A stretch of DNA of 38,280 nucleotides, taken from the NCBI GenBank assembly GCA_018303075.1, contig JAGVYW010000035.1, positions 1 through 38,280 of the forward strand. The letters run 5' to 3'. This document shows, piece after piece, positions 7,645-16,374 of this stretch (position 1 is the stretch's first letter; every line of letters begins with the position of its first letter). Source of the stretch: Candidatus Woesearchaeota archaeon (GTDB lineage Archaea > Nanobdellota > Nanobdellia > Woesearchaeales > DSVV01). The notes beneath the pieces were generated by a model, which was not told the origin of the DNA, searched no databases, and was given only the letters and a program-made list of their open reading frames with translations. The position numbers and the translations under genes are program-made.

Positions 7645-8844
7645 TTAAGTAGTTATCTCTAACTGATTGCTTACTTTTGTTGTTAAAATAGAATTACCAA
7701 TGCCTTTGCCAATGAAAAATGCTGTTCTATCGCTTGATGTTCTGAATATATCAAAAAAGCTTTTTGGTTTTTTGTATTCAACAAGTGAAGCTGTGATATT
7801 AAGCTGCTGTTGAATGTAATTTACTGCTTGTTGTTTGCCGCCAAGATCATCAATCAAACCAAGCTTTTGCGCTTCACTGCCTATGTAAACTTGACCTGTT
7901 GCTAATTCTTTGACTTTCAATGGATCAAGCTTTCTATTTGCTGCAACTTCCTCAATAAAATATGCGTGGATATCGTCTAATTCTGACTGAAAGATATCTT
8001 TTTCTTCAATTGTTAGTTTTCTAAATGGTATTCCCATGTCTTTATATTTTCCTGCAGTAAGACGTTCATAACCAATTCCATACTTCTCCATCAATCCTGA
8101 AAATTCTAAGTATGAACCAATTACACCAATACTTCCTACAAAAGACATCCTATGAGCTACAATATGATCAGTTGCAGAAGCAACCCAATATGCTCCTGAA
8201 GCGCCAAGCTCTCTGACCCATGCAACTGTTGTCTTGTTAACTGATTTTATTTTTGCTGCAATCTCATCAGATGCTACTCCAGAACCGCCTGGAGAGTTTA
8301 TCTCAAAAATAATTGCTTTAATTGCTGTGTTTTTCTCTGCTTTTTCAATTTCTGCAATTATTTCAGTTGATGAAACTAATCCTCCATCATCAAAAAATGA
8401 TTCAGCAGCATCGCCAACAATAACACCTTTCAATGGAATAACAGCAACATTGCCTGTGCTATCTATCCCATCTGATGATGACATTGAGATCAAACTTATT
8501 ACTAAAATAACAATCAAAACGAAGAAAAAAAATCCTATGAAAGCAATTGGAGCTAATAAGAAATACCATAATTTGCTTTTCTTTGGCTTTTCTTCATATG
8601 AATGATATGAATGTGAATATTCAGAGTGATTATTTGAATGTTCAGAAAGCTCATTGAAATTTTTATTATTTTTAGTATCTCTTTTAGAATCCACTGCTAC
8701 CGTATACTGCTTTTCTTTTTGTTGTCTTTTTTGCACAGAAGAAAGCGTACTCGTATCTGAATTATCTGCTACTGAGAATTTTTCTGCGTCGATTGACATA
8801 TTTTTTTCTGTAAGATTTTTTTCAAGCTCTTTTTCTTTTGGCAT
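7645..8844 (-). CDS. sppA: Signal peptide peptidase SppA (family S49), membrane-anchored
   Basis: From ATG 8844 the protein has 399 residues. Residues 1-90 are charged with a short His/Ser/Tyr-rich patch (about 67-84), one TM helix lies at about 92-120, and the rest is an S49 protease domain. The Ser/Lys dyad is visible as ELGASGAYW (S216) and TAGKYKDMG (K266), with the oxyanion region INSPGGSG at about 183-190. Archaeal SppA degrades signal peptides left in the membrane. The ORF extends upstream to 8883, but the TATA box lies inside that extension, so those 13 residues are not translated. Confidence 0.9.
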   Translation of the reverse strand: MPKEKELEKNLTEKNMSIDAEKFSVADNSDTSTLSSVQKRQQKEKQYTVAVDSKRDTKNNKNFNELSEHSNNHSEYSHSYHSYEEKPKKSKLWYFLLAPIAFIGFFFFVLIVILVISLISMSSSDGIDSTGNVAVIPLKGVIVGDAAESFFDDGGLVSSTEIIAEIEKAEKNTAIKAIIFEINSPGGSGVASDEIAAKIKSVNKTTVAWVRELGASGAYWVASATDHIVAHRMSFVGSIGVIGSYLEFSGLMEKYGIGYERLTAGKYKDMGIPFRKLTIEEKDIFQSELDDIHAYFIEEVAANRKLDPLKVKELATGQVYIGSEAQKLGLIDDLGGKQQAVNYIQQQLNITASLVEYKKPKSFFDIFRTSSDRTAFFIGKGIGNSILTTKVSNQLEITT

Positions 8845-8866
8845 GGCTATCTGTATAATGAGAAGA

Positions 8867-8874
8867 TTTATAAA
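8867..8874 (-). promoter_or_regulatory. TATA box that fixes the sppA start
   Basis: TTTATAAA is centred 26.5 bp upstream of ATG 8844 and downstream of the longest ORF start (8883). A leaderless transcript would therefore begin at 8844. Confidence 0.75.
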
Positions 8875-8935
8875 TTCTTTCATTTTTATAAAAAATTACT
8901 TATAATTGTGTGAATAGTAATTATTTTTCAAATTA

Positions 8936-9297
8936 ATGCGGGGTAATTTTTTATTAGCAAGAAGAAAGAAGAAGAACAAAGAATTGAGCAAGAACAGCAA
9001 GAGATACGTAGAGTTATACTCCCAAAAGGCAATCAAGTATTTGGTCTGCTTGAACAAAGGCTTGGCGGAAGCAGAAATAGAGTCAGATGTATGGACGGCA
9101 AAACAAGAATCTGTAGAATTCCTGGCAGATTAAAGCGAAAACTCTGGGTTAGAGAAGGAGATTTATTGCTTATTGAACCATGGGAGCATGGCGGAGAAGA
9201 AAAAGCAGATATTATTTTCAAATATAGGCATAATCAAGTTGATTACTTAAAACAAAAAGGTTTCTTAAAAGGATTAGATGATTTAGAGAGCTTTTAA
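8936..9297 (+). CDS. Translation initiation factor aIF1A, apparently needing a -1 frameshift or AUU start
   Basis: The aIF1A sequence is clear: EIRRVILPKGNQVFGLLEQ, NRVRCMDGKTRICRIPGRLK, VREGDLLLIEPWE and a C-terminal YLKQKGFL, an OB-fold that occupies the ribosomal A site during initiation. Its frame has a stop at 8944-8946 and then no ATG, GTG or TTG before 9091, which lies inside the OB-fold. ATG 8936, near a TATA box at 8900-8907, opens another frame that reaches a U-UUU-UUA heptamer (8947-8953) in exact phase; a -1 slip there enters the aIF1A frame, giving about 120 residues. AUU at 8953 with GGGGT 8 nt upstream, or a T-run sequencing error, are the alternatives. Confidence 0.75.
8947..8953 (+). 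other. U-UUU-UUA slippery heptamer in aIF1A
   Basis: T 8947, TTT 8948-8950 and TTA 8951-8953 are in the X-XXY-YYZ phase relative to ATG 8936 and shift -1 into the aIF1A frame. No strong stimulatory stem or pseudoknot is obvious just downstream, which weakens the case for efficient slippage. Confidence 0.45.
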
Positions 9298-9361
9298 CAT
9301 TACTTTTATAAATAATTCACAATTTCTTAACATATTTTGAATATAAATTTTGGTAATAGAA

Positions 9362-9442
9362 ATGACTAATACAACAAGAATATCAAAGAAAAAACAAAAA
9401 ATTAATCAGAAAATGAATTTCTTTATTGTCCGAATTGCCTAA
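9362..9442 (+). CDS. Possible 26-residue basic peptide
   Basis: A short ORF starts at ATG 9362 with GGTAAT 7-12 bases upstream and a TATA box (TTTATAAA, 9305-9312) at a distance that would give a leader of about 27 nt. Its TAA stop lies on the first base of the hairpin at 9442-9479, the same stop-to-hairpin geometry seen after real genes here. The peptide is lysine-rich at its N-terminus. No family is recognised; it may be non-coding. Confidence 0.25.
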   Translation: MTNTTRISKKKQKINQKMNFFIVRIA

Positions 9443-9479
9443 CTTAAGAATTTTGCATTTTTGCAAAGTTCTCTTAAGT
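9442..9479. terminator. Palindromic hairpin of the AGAATTTTGCA family
   Basis: ACTTAAG (9442-9448) pairs with CTTAAGT (9473-9479), and AATTTTGCA pairs with TGCAAAGTT with a 2-base bulge and one G-U pair; the loop is TTTT. The inner part is shared with the hairpins at 21125 and 36462. It lies between aIF1A and lonB. Confidence 0.55.
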
Positions 9480-9566
9480 CTAATTAATTAATAAGAATGC
9501 CATAAACGCAAAACAGTGTTTTTTATTGCAAAAGATATATAAATCCATTCTTATTTTTCCTAGATT

Positions 9567-11441
9567 ATGTATGAAGAGCTTGATTTTGAATCTACAAAAG
9601 ATTTAAAAGTAGAAAAACTGATTATTGATCAGGTAATTGGTCAAGAAGATGCAGTAGAAATCATGAGAAAAGCTGCATTACAGCGAAGGCACGTTTTGTT
9701 GATAGGTGAACCTGGAACTGGTAAGTCTATGTTAGGGTTAGCATTGGCTGAATTGCTTCCAAAAGAGAAACTTGTAGATATTCTTGCATTCCCAAATCCT
9801 AATGATGAAAATAAACCATTAATAAGAACAGTTGCTGCTGGAAAAGGGAGAGATATAACAAATAAAGCAAAGATTGAAAGCGTTGCTGCATTTAAAAACC
9901 AGAATATAATAATGATTATTCTTGCAATTGTTGCAATGATTATACCATGGTGGATACGAGAAAAGTACAAATCAGATGTTATGTTTGCAGCATTTTTTTT
10001 AGGAGGAATGATATTCTTAGCAAGTGTTGTATTGTTTATTAATTTCAGCAAAAAGATGAATGGCGGCAAGGTGCAAGTTCCAAAAATAATTGTAGATAAT
10101 TTTGAGAATGAACAAGTTCCGTTTTATGATGCAACTGGAGCTCATGCAGGAGCTTTGCTTGGAGATGTTATGCACGATCCATTTCAAAGTGGAGGACTAG
10201 GAACTCCTGCAAATGAAAGAGTAGTAGCTGGTATGATCCATAAAGCACATATGGGTGTATTGTTTGTTGATGAGATTGCAACATTACAACCTCATACACA
10301 GCAAGAGCTGTTAACTGCACTGCAAGAAGGTAAGTATGCAATCACTGGACAAAGCGAAAGAAGCGCAGGAGCAATGGTAAGAACAGAAGCTGTGCCATGT
10401 AAATTTATCCTTGTTGCTGCTGGAAACTTTGAAACATTGAAGCATATGCACCCTGCACTGCGTTCAAGAATAAGGGGATATGGATATGAAGTATACATGA
10501 AAGAAACAATCGAGGATACTGCTGAAAATAGAAAGAAAATCGCATTGTTTGTTGCGCAGGAGATAAAGAAAGACGAGAAAATACCCCCTTTTAGCAGAGA
10601 AGCAGTTATTGATATAATCCAAGAAGCACGAAAAAGAGCAAATAGAAAAGGACATCTAACATTACGTTTGCGAGAATTAGGAGGATTAATCAGAGCATCA
10701 GGAGATATTGCACGAGGAGAAAAAGCAGAATTTGTAATGAGCAGACATATATTTGCTGCCAGAAAGATCGCAAGAACATTAGAACAACAAATTGCAGACA
10801 AATATATCGAGAGAAAAAAAGAATATGAAGTGATCATCACAAGAGGAAAAAGGGTTGGAAGAGTCAATGGACTTGCTGTCATGGGAGATGGCTCAAATTT
10901 CTCAGGAATAATCCTGCCAATCGAATCAGAAGTAACACCTGGTGGAAAAGAATCAGAGATCATCGCCACAGGGAAATTAGGAGAGATAGCAAAAGAAGCT
11001 GTAAAGAATGTAACTGCAATAATCAAGCGATATTTTGGCGAAGACATCAAAGAGAAATATGATATCTATGTGCAGTTTATCCAGACTTATGAAGGTGTTG
11101 AAGGAGATTCTGCAAGCATTGCAGTTGCAACATCAGTAATATCTGCACTGAAAAATATACCAATAAAACAAGAATATGCAATGACTGGATCATTGTCTGT
11201 ACGAGGAGGAGTGCTGCCAATAGGAGGAGTTACTGCAAAAGTTGAAGCTGCTATAGAAGCTGGGTTAAAATTTGTAATTGTGCCAAAATCAAATATGCAG
11301 GATATTATTATAGCTGAAGAACAATTGAAGAAAATTACAGTAATTCCTGTTGAAAATATACAAGAAGTTTTGCAGGAAGTACTTGACTGGAAAGGAAATA
11401 AGAAAATTCTTGATAAAATTTTAGAAGTGAATACGGAATAA
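9567..11441 (+). CDS. lonB: Archaeal membrane-bound ATP-dependent protease LonB
   Basis: The 624-residue protein has Walker A GEPGTGKS (47-54), then two TM helices (about 112-128 and 137-160) inserted between Walker A and Walker B, the hallmark of archaeal LonB. Walker B is VLFVDE (231-236). The C-terminal S16 protease domain carries the Ser/Lys dyad in EGDSAS (S515) and [10 protein letters not shown] (K558). It degrades damaged and regulatory proteins at the inner face of the membrane. A TATA box (tatataaa, 9536-9543) is centred 27.5 bp from the ATG. Length and motifs are complete. Confidence 0.95.
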   Translation: MYEELDFESTKDLKVEKLIIDQVIGQEDAVEIMRKAALQRRHVLLIGEPGTGKSMLGLALAELLPKEKLVDILAFPNPNDENKPLIRTVAAGKGRDITNKAKIESVAAFKNQNIIMIILAIVAMIIPWWIREKYKSDVMFAAFFLGGMIFLASVVLFINFSKKMNGGKVQVPKIIVDNFENEQVPFYDATGAHAGALLGDVMHDPFQSGGLGTPANERVVAGMIHKAHMGVLFVDEIATLQPHTQQELLTALQEGKYAITGQSERSAGAMVRTEAVPCKFILVAAGNFETLKHMHPALRSRIRGYGYEVYMKETIEDTAENRKKIALFVAQEIKKDEKIPPFSREAVIDIIQEARKRANRKGHLTLRLRELGGLIRASGDIARGEKAEFVMSRHIFAARKIARTLEQQIADKYIERKKEYEVIITRGKRVGRVNGLAVMGDGSNFSGIILPIESEVTPGGKESEIIATGKLGEIAKEAVKNVTAIIKRYFGEDIKEKYDIYVQFIQTYEGVEGDSASIAVATSVISALKNIPIKQEYAMTGSLSVRGGVLPIGGVTAKVEAAIEAGLKFVIVPKSNMQDIIIAEEQLKKITVIPVENIQEVLQEVLDWKGNKKILDKILEVNTE

Positions 11442-11500
11442 TCTGAAAAAAAAAATTATAAAACGAAATATTTATATATTGTTACTTATTAGTTGTCAAT

Positions 11501-11977
11501 ATGTCTCTAAGTAAAATATTATCAGCACTTTGGCGAAAAATAGTTCATAGAAAATATTATTTGCAAGATGTTGCAGAGATTATTAATCCTGAAGAGCAGC
11601 AGCCATCAGCTTGTGAAATGTTTTTGAATGAGTTATTATTTGCACCTGATCAAAAAATAGTTTATTGGAAAAATGGAGAATATTATTCTGAAGTTGATCA
11701 TAAAAAAAGTATGTCATTAGATGCTGCGAAATATTTTAGGTATTATCAACCATTTGTTAAAGTTGGAGAATATCTAGAATTAGTATTAGTAGAAGATATG
11801 GTTAGAACTACTGATGTTATTGTACGCGCTTTTCGATCTGGAAATAATATTTATTATCAAGCAAAGAATGGTTGCCGATATAGAGTAGAATATGTTGGAA
11901 TTGATTTAGAAAAAGTTTTAGAAGAAGGAAAAAATACTTCAAAAGATATAGTTAGACAATTTCCAAAAGCAGCGTGA
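11501..11977 (+). CDS. Uncharacterised 158-residue protein
   Basis: I do not recognise a family. It has a basic N-terminus (about 1-20), a central acidic/aromatic region (KNGEYYSEVDHKK near 58) and a C-terminal part with alternating hydrophobic residues that suggests beta strands (YLELVLVED, IIYY-like, CRYRVEYVGID). No signal peptide or TM segment is visible. The promoter is convincing: TTTATATA at 11471-11478 is centred 26.5 bp from the ATG, which supports a real leaderless gene. Confidence 0.6.
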   Translation: MSLSKILSALWRKIVHRKYYLQDVAEIINPEEQQPSACEMFLNELLFAPDQKIVYWKNGEYYSEVDHKKSMSLDAAKYFRYYQPFVKVGEYLELVLVEDMVRTTDVIVRAFRSGNNIYYQAKNGCRYRVEYVGIDLEKVLEEGKNTSKDIVRQFPKAA

Positions 11978-12149
11978 TTAAAGATACTTTATCTCAGCAC
12001 AATGCTTAAGTAAATCAGACGAACAATTGACTGATATTCATCTACACATATAAATAAATGATATTTCTGTTCATTATAATTAAGATTAACTATCTAAAAG
12101 TGGTTAAAATTCACCATATTTAAATACTAGTTCAATATATAATTTATAT

Positions 12150-12785
12150 ATGAATGATTTAGAACAGATAGTTGAAGAAGACTCGAAAAAAGGTTTTTTG
12201 GAAACTTTAAAAAGAGAATTATTAGCTACAGGTAAACTTTACCTTAATGTGATCAAAAGACCATCTCTCTTAGCTGAAGGGATTTATCATGCAGTTAGAG
12301 ATATCTTGTATGAACTACCTAAATCATTATTTCATAAATCTAGACATAAAGATTTAAAGAAAAGATTGAATGAGAAAGCTTCACAAGCTTTAGTGTTAAG
12401 TGAAGCTATTACTGTCCCTGGAACTTACATAGGTTTTGGATTATTCAAGACATTAGGAGCAGGTGATTATACTGCGTCTGTAATTGGTGGTTCTGTTGGA
12501 AATTATGTCTCAGGTGCACTTTCATATATCATTGCTTATAATCTATTAACAAGAGGTAATGAGAAATATTCTATAAAAGATGCATTCATTTGTAGTTGTA
12601 AAGTTATTAAAGATTGCTTTCTAACTGCTATGATATTATATTTAAGTGAAACTCCAATAATTAGTGGATTATTAGCTGCTGGTTTATCTAGTGACATAGC
12701 AGTTGGTTTGAATCTAGCAGGTGGAATGGTAATCTTCACTGGTGTAGCTAAATATTCCACATCACAAAATATTGAAAAGTACTAA
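12150..12785 (+). CDS. Uncharacterised membrane protein
   Basis: The 211-residue protein has a charged first 75 residues and then roughly four glycine/alanine-rich hydrophobic segments (about 82-100, 108-130, 147-165 and 168-195). Small-residue packing (GGSVGNYVSGALSY, AAGLSSDIAVGLNLAGG) suggests closely packed helices. No family is recognised. A TATA box (tttaaata, 12119-12126) is centred 27.5 bp before the ATG. It converges with kae1, with only 10 bases between the two stops. Confidence 0.6.
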   Translation: MNDLEQIVEEDSKKGFLETLKRELLATGKLYLNVIKRPSLLAEGIYHAVRDILYELPKSLFHKSRHKDLKKRLNEKASQALVLSEAITVPGTYIGFGLFKTLGAGDYTASVIGGSVGNYVSGALSYIIAYNLLTRGNEKYSIKDAFICSCKVIKDCFLTAMILYLSETPIISGLLAAGLSSDIAVGLNLAGGMVIFTGVAKYSTSQNIEKY

Positions 12786-12795
12786 CTATGTAATT

Positions 12796-13857
12796 TTAGC
12801 GATATCTTATCTCAATATCATCTGTTCTTAAATAAGGAGCTATTGTTATTTTCTTTGCATTTTTGACTACGTTGTTTTTTAGTGATATGTAATTGCCTGC
12901 AGAATATTCTAACACACCAAGCCATGCAATCATTGCGCCATTGTCAATTAGATATTGATTATCTGGAATAAAACATTGTGCTCCACGCCCCTTGCACATA
13001 ATTGTGCACATCTCCTGCAAACGCTTGTTGCATGCTACGCCTCCGCCAAGCAAGAGCTCATTTTTATCACAATGCGCTAATGCTCGTTCTGCAACTTCTG
13101 TCATTAATGCAAATATTGTTTCTTGCACAGAAAAACAAAGGTCTTCAATTGTATATTCATCAAAAAATTGTGGTTTTTTAATTAATTGTTTAATATAAGT
13201 TAGTAAACCTCCAAAATTCATATCCATGCCTTTGATTGAATATGGAAGTTCAATGAATCTTTTGCCTTTTTTTGCTAACTCTTGTATTTTTGGACCTCCT
13301 GGAAAACCTAAATTTAGTTCTCTTGCAAGAGTATCAAGAAAATTACCTATTCCTATGTCTAGAGTTTCTCCGATAATACGATATTTTCCTGCTTCATAAG
13401 AAATAATTTGTGTGTTTGCACCAGAAACATATAAGAGAATTGGATCTTTTGCTTTTGTTAACAATCTTCCAATTTCTAAATGTGCAATACAATGATTGAC
13501 TGGTATAACAGGAACATTTAGTTTTAACTTTTTTAATCTTAATGCTAATGAACGCGCGACCATTGCGCCAATTCTTAATGTATGACCTATGCCAGGAGAA
13601 GCTGAATAGGAAATCATATCAATATCTTTCAATCTGAGCTTTGCTTTTTGCATTGCCTGCGTTATGATTTTATCACAAACATCAACATGATGATCTGCAA
13701 CTTGACTTGGAATCATACCCGCTTTTTTTGAGGTAAATGAAGCTTTACAATTTGCAAGGATTGTTGTTTCTGGTCTATGTTTAGAGTTTTTAGTATTATA
13801 AGAGATAATCCCTATCCCAAATGTGTGCGCTGTTGATTCAATTCCTAAGCATATCAT
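12796..13857 (-). CDS. kae1: Kae1/TsaD, catalytic subunit of KEOPS (tRNA t6A synthesis)
   Basis: The 353-residue ASKHA-fold protein transfers threonylcarbamoyl to A37 of ANN-decoding tRNAs. The iron-binding NHCIAH pair (H122, H126), GIESTAHTF at the N-terminus, YVSGANTQII, FPGGP and GGVACNKRLQE are all present. In many archaea Kae1 is fused to the kinase Bud32; here the protein stops after the Kae1 domain, so Bud32 must be separate. The KEOPS dimerisation subunit Pcc1 is encoded about 20 kb away at 34203. It lies 15 bases behind an S4-domain gene and is probably cotranscribed with it. Confidence 0.95.
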   Translation of the reverse strand: MICLGIESTAHTFGIGIISYNTKNSKHRPETTILANCKASFTSKKAGMIPSQVADHHVDVCDKIITQAMQKAKLRLKDIDMISYSASPGIGHTLRIGAMVARSLALRLKKLKLNVPVIPVNHCIAHLEIGRLLTKAKDPILLYVSGANTQIISYEAGKYRIIGETLDIGIGNFLDTLARELNLGFPGGPKIQELAKKGKRFIELPYSIKGMDMNFGGLLTYIKQLIKKPQFFDEYTIEDLCFSVQETIFALMTEVAERALAHCDKNELLLGGGVACNKRLQEMCTIMCKGRGAQCFIPDNQYLIDNGAMIAWLGVLEYSAGNYISLKNNVVKNAKKITIAPYLRTDDIEIRYR

Positions 13858-13872
13858 GTGATAAACCTTTAT

Positions 13873-14085
13873 TTATCCCATCTTTAACATTTCTTGTTCA
13901 ACTAAATATATATTTCCTTGATAAGAAACTTTATCTCCTGCTGATAGTTTCCGCTTATTTCTTGTTTCCTTTTCTCTATTTACTACAACTTCACCTGAAC
14001 GAATTAATATTTTTGCTTGCCCTCCTGTTGAAGCTAAGCCTTTGAGTTTAAGAAATGCGTTGAGTTCAATGTATTTGTTAAGCAT
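13873..14085 (-). CDS. Small S4-domain RNA-binding protein (YaaA/RlbA-like)
   Basis: The 70-residue protein is a single S4 domain: YIELNAFLKLKGLASTGGQAKILIRSGEVVVN is the helix-turn-strand that binds structured RNA, with a trailing KLSAGDKVSYQGNIYLV. It resembles bacterial YaaA-type stand-alone S4 proteins. The RNA target is unknown. It is upstream of kae1 in the same transcript, linking it to tRNA or translation work by context only. Confidence 0.75.
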   Translation of the reverse strand: MLNKYIELNAFLKLKGLASTGGQAKILIRSGEVVVNREKETRNKRKLSAGDKVSYQGNIYLVEQEMLKMG

Positions 14086-14104
14086 ACTTCATCAAAGAAA
14101 ACTG

Positions 14105-14215
14105 TTATTTATATTGATTGCGGATATTTATTGAATCTTCAGATAAATTGAGCAATATGAGTCTTTTTTGCAAGTTTTCAACAGCTTTTATATTTTCATC
14201 TTTCTTATTACGCAA
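14105..14215 (-). CDS. Possible 36-residue ORF behind pepA, or a gene fragment
   Basis: An ORF with a TTG start 17 bases after the pepA stop encodes a peptide with natural-looking helical composition (ENIKAVENLQKRLILLNLSE). The same frame is open a few codons further up without a standard start. It could be a translationally coupled small protein or the tail of a lost gene. No family recognised. Confidence 0.25.
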   Translation of the reverse strand: MRNKKDENIKAVENLQKRLILLNLSEDSINIRNQYK

Positions 14216-14231
14216 GATATCAATAAGAACA

Positions 14232-15773
14232 TCACTTCGCTGACAACTCTATAAGAAACTGCGTCATCAACCTTACACCATAGCCTGTTGCGCCTTTTTG
14301 CGTGTAAGCACTGCCTTTTGTTGTCCAGACTGGACCAGCGATATCAATATGCATCCATTTATAGTCTCCAACAAATTCTGATAGAAATAAACCAGCTGTG
14401 ATTGTGCCTGCTTCTCCTTTGCCAGCGCCAATATTTTTTATATCTGCGATGTCTGATTTAATATCATCTTTGTATTCTTCAATCAATGGAAGCTCCCAAA
14501 CTTTTTCATTTGTCTCTTTGCCTGCTTTTGTTATTGCCTGCTTTAGTGTATCATTGTTTGACATTATTGCACAGCATAAATTGCCCAGTGCTACAATACA
14601 TGCTCCTGTCAATGTTGCTAAGTCGATAATATAATCAGGCTTGTATGTTGCTGCATAGTGCAGTGCATCTGATAAAATTAATCTTCCTTCTGCATCAGTG
14701 TTGCCTATCTCAATTGATTTGCCTGAAGCTCCAACTAATACATCTCCTGGCTTCAATGCACTTCCTGACGGCATGTTTTCAACACAAGGTGCTAATGCTA
14801 CTAATTTGACAGGCAGTTTTAATTCTGCTGCTGTCTTCACAGTTGCAAGAACAATCGCAGCTCCTGACATATCATCTTTCATTGTTTCAAGATATCCAGT
14901 TGGCTTTAGATTAATACCACCTGAATCGTAAGTAACACCCTTGCCGACAATTACAATTGTTTTTGTATATTTAGGAGGAGTGTATTCTGCAATAATTAAC
15001 TTAGGCTCATTCACACTGCCTTGACTAACACCAAGTATGCAGTTCATCTTGTTTTTTTCTAACAACTTTTTGTCAAAAATTGTGATTTTCGTATATGGTT
15101 TGTTGGCAATCTCTTTTTTTGCAGTCTGAGCCATATATTCTGGAGTAACAATGCTAGGAGGGCCATTGATCAAATCTCTTACTAAATTGACATTGTTTAC
15201 TATTGTTGCAACTGCTGCAATTGCCTGCTGAGACTTTTGAAAGTCTGCTTCATTGAAAACTAGCAACTGCATTGCTGCAATCTTCTGCTTTTTCTTTTCT
15301 TTGTCTTCTTTTTCTTTTTTTGTCTTGAACTGATCATAATCGTATGCAGCTAACATAAAACCTTCAGTTAATGCTCTTGCTACTTTTTCTGTTGTTGATT
15401 CATCTGTATCCTTTAGTTTTTTTATTGATATTAGTGGAAGAGCTACTGAACTTATGTTTTTCTCTGCAAAATATGAGAACGATTTCCCTCCTAATTGGCG
15501 TAACTTTTCAAGCGAAAGCTCTTCTTTTTTCCCCAATCCTACAACTGCAATAAGTTTTGCTTTTGTTTTTTTGTTGGTATAAAATAATGTAAATGTGGTA
15601 TCCTCTCTGAGAAATTTGTTTTCATCTAATGTCTGTGAGAGCTGTTTGTTAAGAAGAGCATCATAGTCTTGAAACATGGAATCATCTTTCTCATCAGAAA
15701 ATACAGGAAGAATAACTGCTTCAATATCATGGTTCTTTGTATATCTCTTTGCTATTGCTGTTACTTTTTGCAT
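14232..15773 (-). CDS. pepA: Leucyl aminopeptidase PepA (family M17)
   Basis: From ATG 15773 the protein has 513 residues. The C-terminal catalytic domain has KGVTYDSGGINLKP (about 278-291), DDMSGAA and the family signature NTDAEGRL (358-365), which supply the two-metal site. The N-terminal domain is divergent and has a Lys/Glu-rich insertion at about 150-165. It releases N-terminal amino acids from peptides in the cytosol. An upstream GTG at 15782 would lengthen the protein, but that GTG is part of the Shine-Dalgarno sequence. Confidence 0.92.
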   Translation of the reverse strand: MQKVTAIAKRYTKNHDIEAVILPVFSDEKDDSMFQDYDALLNKQLSQTLDENKFLREDTTFTLFYTNKKTKAKLIAVVGLGKKEELSLEKLRQLGGKSFSYFAEKNISSVALPLISIKKLKDTDESTTEKVARALTEGFMLAAYDYDQFKTKKEKEDKEKKKQKIAAMQLLVFNEADFQKSQQAIAAVATIVNNVNLVRDLINGPPSIVTPEYMAQTAKKEIANKPYTKITIFDKKLLEKNKMNCILGVSQGSVNEPKLIIAEYTPPKYTKTIVIVGKGVTYDSGGINLKPTGYLETMKDDMSGAAIVLATVKTAAELKLPVKLVALAPCVENMPSGSALKPGDVLVGASGKSIEIGNTDAEGRLILSDALHYAATYKPDYIIDLATLTGACIVALGNLCCAIMSNNDTLKQAITKAGKETNEKVWELPLIEEYKDDIKSDIADIKNIGAGKGEAGTITAGLFLSEFVGDYKWMHIDIAGPVWTTKGSAYTQKGATGYGVRLMTQFLIELSAK

Positions 15774-15779
15774 ATGGAA

Positions 15780-15785
15780 CACCTC
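15780..15785 (-). promoter_or_regulatory. Shine-Dalgarno site that decides the pepA start
   Basis: GAGGTG, a perfect match to the archaeal anti-SD region, lies 6 bases before ATG 15773. A TATA-like TTTTTATATACC about 15816-15827 predicts a leader of about 22 nt that includes it. Confidence 0.75.
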
Positions 15786-15846
15786 AATTATGTTTTTAGA
15801 AACTTATGTTATGTTGGTATATAAAAATATGTCGGAATGGAAGTTG

Positions 15847-15942
15847 TTACTTCTCAGCTTTGTTCCACAATTCTTCAAAATACTTCTTGTATGCTGCAAT
15901 CGTCTCTTTGTTTTTGTTGACAATTACTTTGAAATCTGACAA
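15847..15942 (-). pseudogene. C-terminal remnant resembling TrmB/PLD-like regulators
   Basis: A 31-codon ORF, open only from a TTG just after an in-frame stop, encodes a peptide with KVIVNKNKETIAAYKKYFEE followed by LWNKAEK. This pattern (NKNKE-IA-aYkkYFeelW-kA, then stop) is familiar from the extreme C-terminus of archaeal TrmB-like regulators with a PLD-like effector domain. The body of the gene is absent. Interpretation as a remnant is inference from this one motif. Confidence 0.35.
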
Positions 15943-15975
15943 TCTTTATATAGGAGCATTCCCTTATTAATAGGA

Positions 15976-16374
15976 ATGGATATTACAAAGATTAAACAGA
16001 GATTGCTAACACTTGACAAAAAGAAAGCAATCCAGTTCATTGTGCTCTTTGGGAGTGTTGCAACTGGAAGAAACAATAAACTTTCTGATATTGATATCGC
16101 TATATATTATGATGGCAATAAAAAAGAACGATTTGCTTTTCGAATGAAAGCTTTAGGAGAATTTTCTGACAAAATTGATCTGCAGATATTTCAGGATCTT
16201 CCTTTATATATACAAAAAGAAGTTCTGAAAGGAAAAGTAATTTATTACAAAGATTATCTGTTTACATTTGATGAGTTTATGCGAATAATTAAGGAATACG
16301 ATCATTTTGAAAAATATTTGCAAGAATATTATAATGCTGTTGAAAATGACTCAGAGGGTGAAGCAAGTGGATGA
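15976..16374 (+). CDS. Minimal nucleotidyltransferase antitoxin (MntA-like)
   Basis: The 132-residue protein has the pol-beta-type MNT signature FGSVATGRNNKLSDIDIAI: GS at 26-27 and catalytic D38 and D40. In characterised MntA/HepT pairs this enzyme adds AMP residues to the HEPN toxin and silences it. The gene precedes and overlaps the HEPN gene by 8 bases. A TATA box (TTTATATA, 15945-15952) is centred 27.5 bp before the ATG. Confidence 0.85.
   Translation: MDITKIKQRLLTLDKKKAIQFIVLFGSVATGRNNKLSDIDIAIYYDGNKKERFAFRMKALGEFSDKIDLQIFQDLPLYIQKEVLKGKVIYYKDYLFTFDEFMRIIKEYDHFEKYLQEYYNAVENDSEGEASG

Noticed and set aside
8845-8883. N-terminal extension of SppA
   Set aside because: The TATA box lies inside it and fits ATG 8844 exactly.
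8936-9133. 65-codon frame from ATG 8936 as an independent protein
   Set aside because: After the first few codons it is a shadow of aIF1A; its interest lies only in the start codon and slippery site.
10292-11050. 252-codon minus-strand ORF
   Set aside because: Lies entirely antisense to lonB; serine/isoleucine/leucine-rich composition is that of a shadow frame.
12058-12126. 22-codon hydrophobic ORF before the 12150 gene
   Set aside because: The TATA box of the 12150 gene lies inside it and its own TATA is too close; probably chance.
15774-15782. GTG start for PepA at 15782
   Set aside because: The GTG is part of the GAGGTG Shine-Dalgarno site that serves ATG 15773.
16307-16366. Longer HEPN start at 16307
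   Set aside because: It lies within mntA without a ribosome site, whereas GTG 16367 has GAGGGTG at the right spacing.
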